Made by a program: the position numbers and the translations under genes. From a bacterium 1xD42-67 (GTDB taxonomy: Bacteria > Bacillota > Clostridia > Oscillospirales > Oscillospiraceae), in assembly GCA_003612335.1 (NCBI GenBank), contig RAYO01000001.1:62001-126000 (forward strand): a DNA stretch of 64,000 bases, in the 5' to 3' direction. The notes beneath the pieces are model-generated. The model did no database searches. It saw only the letters and a list, made by a program, of their open reading frames with translations, and had not been told where the DNA came from. Positions 58,420 to 64,000 of this stretch are shown in pieces (the first letter of the stretch is position 1; each line of letters opens with the position of its first letter).

Positions 58420-60446
58420 CTGCTGCACGTCTCCTTCAAAACAAATTTTTTCACCTGGGCCTGAAGCGCCTCGGCCTCCTTTGCCAGCGAGCCGCTGGAC
58501 TGCTCCGTCTCCCCCGCGTTCTGCAGGTTGCGGTCGGTGATGGAGGAGATGGTGGCGATCCGCTCCTCCATCACGGTCAGGGCGAGCTCCTGGCCATGCA
58601 CCGCCGCCGCCAGCTGGTCTGAGATCGTGCTGATCTGCGCAGAGACCTGGGAGATCGTCCGGAGGGAGCCGGCGGTATCTGCGGTCAGCACCACGCCGGT
58701 CTGGATGATCGCCTTGGTGTTGTTGACGATCTCTGTAGCGCTCTGCGCGGCCTCGGCGCTCTTGGCGGCCAGCTGCTTCACCTCGTTGGCCACGACGGCG
58801 AAGCCTTTCCCGGCGGCTCCAGCCCGGGCCGCCTCCACAGAGGCGTTGAGGGACAGGATATTGGTCTGGAACGCGATATCTTCGATATCCTTTGCGATCT
58901 TTGTGATCTGCTGGGCGTTGGCGCTGATATCATCCATCGCGGAGGACAGAGCGTCCATCTGCACATTGGCGTTCTGGATGCGCCGGGTGATCTCCTCCGT
59001 CTGGGAGCGGGTCTGACCGCTGCTCTCCGCAACGTCGGTCAGCTGTACCTTCACACGGGCCACCTCTTGGACCAGCTCTTCGGCGGACCGGTCCTGCTCC
59101 AGAGAGGCCTGGTGGAGCTGGACAGACTGTCCGTTCAGCTGCTCTGCCATAGCGGTGAGCCGGTCTGCGGCGGCACGGAACCCGAGGAGGGTCTCGTTCA
59201 TGGACTCTGTGATCGTACACAGGCTGCTGCGGATCAGGACGAAATCGCCCTTGTAGTCCACCTGGGGCCCGGTGCGCAGGTCGCCGCCGGCGACGTGGGC
59301 CAGCACCTGCTGGATATCGGATATGTATCGGTTCATGCACTCCAGCGTGGTGTCCAGGGTCTGCGTCATGACCTCCAGCTCGTCCCCGGTGCTGACGGGG
59401 AGCACCTCGGTGTGCAGATCGCCGTTGGAGAGGGCCACCATCCGGTCCGTCACCCGCTTCACCGGGCGGGAGATGGACCGGGCGAACCGGAGGATCAGCA
59501 GCACAGAGATCGTGAGCCCGGCCAGAGTGGCCAGGACAGAGATCAGCATGGCTCCGTTGATGAAGTGGCCGTAATCAGACTTGGGGATCTGGATGACCAG
59601 CGACCATTGGGTCCCCCGGATGGGGGAGAACGCCATCAGCATCTTCTCCCCGTCGATGGGGACCTCTGCCGCCCCTGTCTCACCGGTGGTGACCCGCTCC
59701 ACTGCGGTCCCGCCGCCGCTGAGCTGGGCCAGCGAGCTCTGGCCGAGGGCGAGGGACTGGTCTGGGTGGCCGGTCACGACGCCGTCCCGGTCCACCATAT
59801 AGGCCATGCCGCTCCTGCCCAGGTTGATGCTGCTGATGACATCGTCGAGCAGATCGTACTTATATACGCATACCACATAGAGAGCGGTCTCGCCGTCCTC
59901 CTTCACGGGCATCCCCATGGTGATGCCCAGCCTGCCTTGGAAGATGGTGGAGGGATCGGTGGTCAGATTGTCTGTCTCCTTCAAGAGGGCAAAAAAGCCG
60001 CTGTCCAGAGCTTCCGGGGCGCCGCCGATCCCCTGCACCAGCCGCCCGTCCAGGTCATACAGGGCGATCGTATAGAGCTCGTAGATCTCCGCCGATTCTT
60101 CCAGCACGGCTCTGCGGTTTTGGGCGGTCGCCGCAGCGTTGGGGCGGGCCGCCCCCGTCTCATCCGGACCGGCCGTCACCGAATCCATCCGAGGGTCGGC
60201 GGCAATGGTCATCATGCGGTCTGCCAGCATGTGGATGTTGGCCTCCACCGTCTTAGCCGACTGCCGGGCCATGGGCTGAAGGCTGTCCAACAGTATGTTG
60301 TTGGCAAGGGACTGTAGGGAAAGAGCCATGATCACACAGCATACGACTACTAAGATCAGGATATTGAGGGTCGTGTTCCTCAAGATCCGCCTGTTCAGAC
60401 TCCATTTCGTCCCCCGCGCGGTGAGGGAGCCCGCTCGCTTTCCCAT
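58416..60446 (-). CDS. Methyl-accepting chemotaxis protein with dCache-type sensor
   Basis: A 676-residue chemoreceptor. A membrane helix (NILILVVVCCVIMALSLQSL) is followed by a ~290-residue extracellular sensor with two Cache-like parts (IALYDLDGRLVQG; MAYMVDRDGVVTGHPDQSL; WSLVIQIPKSDYG). A second helix (ISVLATLAGLTISVLLIL), HAMP and a cytoplasmic signalling coil come next, with the hairpin tip DIAFQTNILSLNASVEAARA, then GKGFAVVANEVKQLAAKSA. No chemotaxis or flagellar genes are in the window. GTG at 60449 is an alternative start. The lipoprotein gene overlaps its stop. Confidence 0.94.
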   Translation of the reverse strand: MGKRAGSLTARGTKWSLNRRILRNTTLNILILVVVCCVIMALSLQSLANNILLDSLQPMARQSAKTVEANIHMLADRMMTIAADPRMDSVTAGPDETGAARPNAAATAQNRRAVLEESAEIYELYTIALYDLDGRLVQGIGGAPEALDSGFFALLKETDNLTTDPSTIFQGRLGITMGMPVKEDGETALYVVCVYKYDLLDDVISSINLGRSGMAYMVDRDGVVTGHPDQSLALGQSSLAQLSGGGTAVERVTTGETGAAEVPIDGEKMLMAFSPIRGTQWSLVIQIPKSDYGHFINGAMLISVLATLAGLTISVLLILRFARSISRPVKRVTDRMVALSNGDLHTEVLPVSTGDELEVMTQTLDTTLECMNRYISDIQQVLAHVAGGDLRTGPQVDYKGDFVLIRSSLCTITESMNETLLGFRAAADRLTAMAEQLNGQSVQLHQASLEQDRSAEELVQEVARVKVQLTDVAESSGQTRSQTEEITRRIQNANVQMDALSSAMDDISANAQQITKIAKDIEDIAFQTNILSLNASVEAARAGAAGKGFAVVANEVKQLAAKSAEAAQSATEIVNNTKAIIQTGVVLTADTAGSLRTISQVSAQISTISDQLAAAVHGQELALTVMEERIATISSITDRNLQNAGETEQSSGSLAKEAEALQAQVKKFVLKETCSR

Positions 60447-60803
60447 CACGTTCTGGTCGCTCCTTTTCTGGATGATCTTTGTCCACAGACAGAAGAAAAG
60501 CTGCTCGATCCGCCCGTCGAAGCGCATGTGCTGCGCCGGACGGGTGGGTGACAGACTTTGTGGATAGTATAGCACAGATCTCCTGGGAAGGGAAGGGGTT
60601 TTTTATCCGAGACTGCCGCTGTTTTCTCATGTTGATCGTTGACACGATCGGGGGACGCATGATATCATAACGGGGATTCTCTGGTCTCCGCGGGAGACCG
60701 AGAGGACGAAGGGGAAGGCAGTATCCCAACGCAGTGCGTCCCGGTCCGTGGGGCCCTCCGTGGCGGCGGCCGCCGGGATGCTGTCTGAATGGAGGACAGG
60801 CAT
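60447..60803. other. Intergenic region between divergent chemoreceptor and hybrid-kinase genes
   Basis: 357 bp with no gene on either strand. It holds a plus-strand promoter (60639-60668) and a possible minus-strand -10 TATACT near 60566-60571 for the chemoreceptor. ATGATATCAT at 60659-60668 is a 10-bp palindrome. I see no riboswitch. Confidence 0.5.
60639..60668 (+). promoter_or_regulatory. Promoter of the GAF/PAS hybrid kinase gene
   Basis: Perfect TTGACA (60639-60644), 18-bp spacer, TATCAT (60663-60668). The -10 lies within the palindrome ATGATATCAT. Confidence 0.6.
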
Positions 60804-63431
60804 ATGGATCATCCAGGGAGATCGTTTGAACGGGCTGGAGAAGGCGCTCCAGCCGCTGAGGTCCGCGAGCGGTACCGTGAGATGCAGAGCGTCCAGGACC
60901 TGGAGGCGGTCATCAACGAGGGCCTTCGCGCCGCTCTGTTGGAGGAGACGCCGGACCAGTCGCTGGAGGTGCTGCTGGAGCATTTGGGGAAGGCGCTGGA
61001 TGGGGAACGGACCTATATCTTCGAACAGAACAGCTCCGGCGGAGACGACAACACCTATGAGTGGACAGCCGACGGGGTGGAGCCGGAAAAGGAGAACCTC
61101 CAGGACGTCCCTGCGGAGGTATGCGCCAGCTGGTATCGGAACTTCAGGGTCGGCAAGCATATCGTCATCGAGGATATGGAGGACATCCGGGAGACCGACC
61201 CCCTCCAGTATGAGAACCTGAAGCGGCAGGGCATCCGCTCCCTCGTGGTGGTCCCCCTCTATGACGGAGAGAGGATCGTCGGCTTTTACGGTGTGGACGA
61301 CCCCCACGTGAGGTCGCTGGAATACGCCTCGAATATGCTCCAGACCGCGGCATATTTTATCGTGTCCTCCCTGAAGCGGCGCGATCTGCTCCGGGAGCTC
61401 CAAAAGCGGAGCTATGATGTGCTCCATGCCCTCAGCGTAGACTATCTGGGCATCTATCAGGTGGACCTCGATACAGGCGAGTGTGAGATCTATCGGAACA
61501 GCGAAGGGATAGGGCTGGATTGGGCGGTCCACTTCAAGGACGGCTATCAGACGGCTATGGAGCGGTATATCTCCAAGTGCGTGGTCCCCCAGGACCAGGA
61601 GATGCTGCGCGCCATGACGAAGAAAGACTATGTGCTGGCCCAGCTCAGAGAGAAGAAGAAATTCTCTGTCCGGTACCAGGTGAAGGATGACCGTTCGGGG
61701 CTGAGATACCTGGAGATCCATTTTTCCGCCACAGAGCGGGCGCGGACAGAGAACTGCGCGATCTTTGCGCAGCGGGACGTGAACGCTGTGGTGGAGCAGG
61801 AGGAGAAGTATAAGCTGGAGGCCCGGCAGAGCCTGGAGGACATCCTGGAGGGGGCCAGGACCGGTATCTGGACGATCGAGCTGGAGGAGGGCTGCCAGCC
61901 CAGGATGTATGCCGACCGGACCATGCGGATCCTCCTGGGCCTGCCGGGGGAGATCGGGCCGGAGGAGTGCTACCGCCACTGGTTCGAGCGCATCGAGCCC
62001 GACTACATCGAGATGGTGCAGGAGGCGGTCCGGGAGATGCTGGAGATGGGGCGCGCCGAGGTGATCTACCCCTGGGACCATCCGGCCCTGGGGAAGATCT
62101 ATGTCCGCTGCGGCGGTGTGCCGGACAAGACCTTCCAAAAGCCGGGCGCCTGCATGAACGGATACCATCAGGACATCACCGAGACCATGGTGACGAGGAA
62201 GAAGCAGGAGCAGTCCATCATGGAGCTCCTGGAGCGGGTGAGGCGGGCGAATTCGGCCAAGAGCGAATTCCTCTCCCATATGTCCCACGACCTACGCACG
62301 CCCCTCAACGGGATCCTGGGGATGCTGGCCATCCTGGAGAAGAGCGGAGACGACCCGGAGCGGCAGAGAGAGTGCCGGAAGAAGATCCGCGTGTCGGCGG
62401 AGCATCTGCTCTCTCTGGTGAACGACGTCCTCCAGGTGAGCAAGCTGGAGAGCGGCCGGCCGGCGGCGGCCGAGGAGCCCTTCGACCTGTGTTCCGCGCT
62501 GGAGGACTGCGTCACGGTCCTGTCCTTCCAGGCGGAGGAGCGGGGGATCCGTCTGGAGCTGGAGGAGCCCCGGCTGCGCCACAGCAGAGTGATCGGGGAT
62601 CCCCTGCATTTGAAGCAGATCCTGATGAGCGTCATCGACAACGCGCTGAAATATAACCGGCCCCATGGCTCGGTATTCGTCCGGGCGGAGGAGACCGCCT
62701 TCCAGGACGGCACGGCCAGCTATCGCTTCACGGTGGAGGATACCGGGGTCGGGATCGGAGAGGACTTCAAGGAGCACATCTTCGAGCCCTTCACCCAGGA
62801 GGACCAGGGGGCGAGGACCCACTATAACGGCGCTGGGCTGGGCATGTCTATCGTGAAGAAGCTGGTGGACCAGATGAAGGGGACCGTGGAGATAGACAGC
62901 CGGGTCGGCAGGGGGAGCGTGGTCCAGATCCTCCTCCCTGTCCGGGTGGACGAGGCGTGGAGCGGACAGTCTGAGGACGGGGACCAGGATGCCCAGAGCG
63001 ATGTCGCAGGGATGCGCGTCCTGCTGGTGGAGGACAACGAGATCAACTGTGAGATCGTAGAATACATCCTCCGGGAGGCAGGGGCGAAGGTGGTGACCGC
63101 CAACGACGGGAAGGCCGCTGTGGAAGCCTTCCGGGCCTCTCCTCCGGAGTCCTTCGACTGTATCCTCATGGATCTGATGATGCCGGTGATGAGCGGATAT
63201 GAGGCGGCGCGTGTGATCCGCGGTCTGGACCGGACGGACGCGGGGATAGTGCCCATCATAGCGCTGTCAGCGAATGCCTTCGAGGAGGATGTCGCCCTGG
63301 CCAAGGACGCCGGGATGGACGAGCATCTGGCGAAGCCGGTGGATATGCGCAAGATGCTGCGGGTCATGAGCCAGTTCAGGCGCCGCCGTCCGGGCGGGAC
63401 AAGGACAGCTCACAGACGGTGCGAATGTTGA
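60804..63431 (+). CDS. Cytoplasmic hybrid histidine kinase with GAF and PAS-like sensors
   Basis: An 875-residue protein without membrane helices. A GAF-like domain (about 30-190; ERTYIFEQNSSGGDDNTYEW, SLVVVPLYDGERIVGFYGVD) is followed by two PAS-like regions (about 200-330 and 340-460). The HisKA His (about 495) is in FLSHMSHDLRTPLNG. The HATPase has DNALKYN, DTGVGIG and GAGLGMSIVK. A C-terminal receiver has its Asp in ILMDLMMPVMSGYE. There is no Hpt. The ATG at 60804 follows GGAGG by eight bases. It is 22 bp upstream of a membrane sensor gene that it may serve. Confidence 0.93.
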   Translation: MDHPGRSFERAGEGAPAAEVRERYREMQSVQDLEAVINEGLRAALLEETPDQSLEVLLEHLGKALDGERTYIFEQNSSGGDDNTYEWTADGVEPEKENLQDVPAEVCASWYRNFRVGKHIVIEDMEDIRETDPLQYENLKRQGIRSLVVVPLYDGERIVGFYGVDDPHVRSLEYASNMLQTAAYFIVSSLKRRDLLRELQKRSYDVLHALSVDYLGIYQVDLDTGECEIYRNSEGIGLDWAVHFKDGYQTAMERYISKCVVPQDQEMLRAMTKKDYVLAQLREKKKFSVRYQVKDDRSGLRYLEIHFSATERARTENCAIFAQRDVNAVVEQEEKYKLEARQSLEDILEGARTGIWTIELEEGCQPRMYADRTMRILLGLPGEIGPEECYRHWFERIEPDYIEMVQEAVREMLEMGRAEVIYPWDHPALGKIYVRCGGVPDKTFQKPGACMNGYHQDITETMVTRKKQEQSIMELLERVRRANSAKSEFLSHMSHDLRTPLNGILGMLAILEKSGDDPERQRECRKKIRVSAEHLLSLVNDVLQVSKLESGRPAAAEEPFDLCSALEDCVTVLSFQAEERGIRLELEEPRLRHSRVIGDPLHLKQILMSVIDNALKYNRPHGSVFVRAEETAFQDGTASYRFTVEDTGVGIGEDFKEHIFEPFTQEDQGARTHYNGAGLGMSIVKKLVDQMKGTVEIDSRVGRGSVVQILLPVRVDEAWSGQSEDGDQDAQSDVAGMRVLLVEDNEINCEIVEYILREAGAKVVTANDGKAAVEAFRASPPESFDCILMDLMMPVMSGYEAARVIRGLDRTDAGIVPIIALSANAFEEDVALAKDAGMDEHLAKPVDMRKMLRVMSQFRRRRPGGTRTAHRRCEC

Positions 63432-63453
63432 AAACTGTGGAGATGGAAAAAGT

Positions 63454-64000
63454 ATGGAACACATAGCGTTGCCGCGGTCGTTCAAGGTCAGTGTAGCGGT
63501 GATCATCTGCCTGACCGTCATCGTGTTCTCCCTCCTTGGGAAGTCCATCCGCGATAGGAGCGAGGATGCGATCGAGGAGATAGGCACTGCTTATATGGCG
63601 GGGATGAACGAGCAGGTGTCATTGCACTTTGAAACGATCATCGATCTCCGCCTGACGATGGCAGAGTCCATCGCACATATCGCGGCGGGGGACGGGAGCT
63701 CGGGCTATGGGTCGAGAGAGGAGATAGAATACGGCGCGAGGGCAAGACACTTTCTATGCGCCGCCCTGTATTCTTCGGACGGAGAGATCGAGATGATCTT
63801 CGGCGACCCCGTGGCCCTCAACCACCCGGAGACCTTTTTAGAGAGCCTGAAGGACGGGGAGCGCAGAGCGGCCTCCGCCGCCGGCAGCAGCGGAGACGGC
63901 GTGATCTTGTTCGGCGTCCCCTGTGAGTATCCTATGTCTGATGGGGAGCAGAGCCTTGCCATAGTCGTGGGGCTCTCTACCAAATATATGGGCAAGGTCC
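63454..64000 (+). CDS. Membrane-anchored sensor protein, N-terminal part (continues past window)
   Basis: The frame stays open from the ATG at 63454 to the end of the window (182 codons). A signal-anchor helix (VSVAVIICLTVIVFSLLG, residues 12-29) precedes an extracytoplasmic domain beginning DRSEDAIEEIGTAYMAGMNE, EQVSLHFETIIDLRLTMAES and containing HFLCAALYSSDGEIEMIFGD and LAIVVGLSTKYMG. The layout resembles Cache-like sensors that lead into a kinase or GGDEF domain. The output domain lies outside the window. It follows the hybrid kinase by 22 bp on the same strand. Confidence 0.75.
   Translation, partial: MEHIALPRSFKVSVAVIICLTVIVFSLLGKSIRDRSEDAIEEIGTAYMAGMNEQVSLHFETIIDLRLTMAESIAHIAAGDGSSGYGSREEIEYGARARHFLCAALYSSDGEIEMIFGDPVALNHPETFLESLKDGERRAASAAGSSGDGVILFGVPCEYPMSDGEQSLAIVVGLSTKYMGKV

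Overview
This window looks like chromosome from a GC-rich, anaerobic, gut-type Firmicute of class Clostridia, most like the Oscillospiraceae (Flavonifractor / Intestinimonas group). The grounds are inference from gene content: rel-dtd-MBL-hemZ order, a HemZ-type oxygen-independent coproporphyrinogen dehydrogenase, a FeoA-FeoB fusion, an acetyl-CoA thiolase, sigma-A style promoters with 17-bp spacers, strong AGGAGG ribosome sites and GC-rich interspersed hairpin repeats. There is no rRNA, no CRISPR array and no intact insertion sequence. One tRNA (Leu-CAA) is present.

0-31 kb is mostly housekeeping. It begins inside recJ, then rel (ppGpp), dtd, an MBL hydrolase, a small XRE regulator coupled to hemZ, a nucleoside kinase-like protein and a GH13 enzyme. 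On the minus strand follow a pth / prs / GlmU-acetyltransferase cluster and the proline genes proC, proB and proA. proA is separated from proB by a PARG-like gene that overlaps proB and by a divergent LysR/LysE pair. Next come a YtrA-type GntR/ABC export operon, a Cof-type HAD, an SdpI-like protein, feoAB, malQ and glgP.

31-34.8 kb is an accessory-looking patch: a divergent ribbon-helix-helix/XRE pair around a long inverted repeat, an acetyl-CoA thiolase with an unusual insertion, a tyrosine-recombinase remnant, an orphan gene, a candidate small RNA and tRNA-Leu.

34.8-43.5 kb is a sorbitol catabolic operon (srlD, gutR, gutM, srlA, srlE, srlB, pgi, HAD phosphatase) divergent from a ROK repressor. 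Sorbitol is imported as sorbitol-6-P, oxidised to fructose-6-P, and pgi links it to glucose-6-P.

43.6-47.6 kb holds a PPOX protein and a self-contained three-gene cassette with its own promoter and terminator: an Imm17-like small membrane protein, a MoxR-type AAA+ ATPase, and a VWA protein with a duplicated metallopeptidase-like region.

47.6-64 kb is a signalling island: a receiver, a BarA-like hybrid kinase and a very unusual histidine kinase-receiver-DegV fusion in one operon. An RpiR-controlled operon follows (dicarboxylate/amino-acid symporter, aminotransferase, RraA-type aldolase). Then come a chemoreceptor coupled to an FMN-binding-type lipoprotein, a cytoplasmic GAF/PAS hybrid kinase, and a membrane sensor that runs off the end. 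The kinase-DegV fusion, the AAA+/VWA cassette and the symporter-aminotransferase-aldolase operon are the best candidates for undescribed biology.
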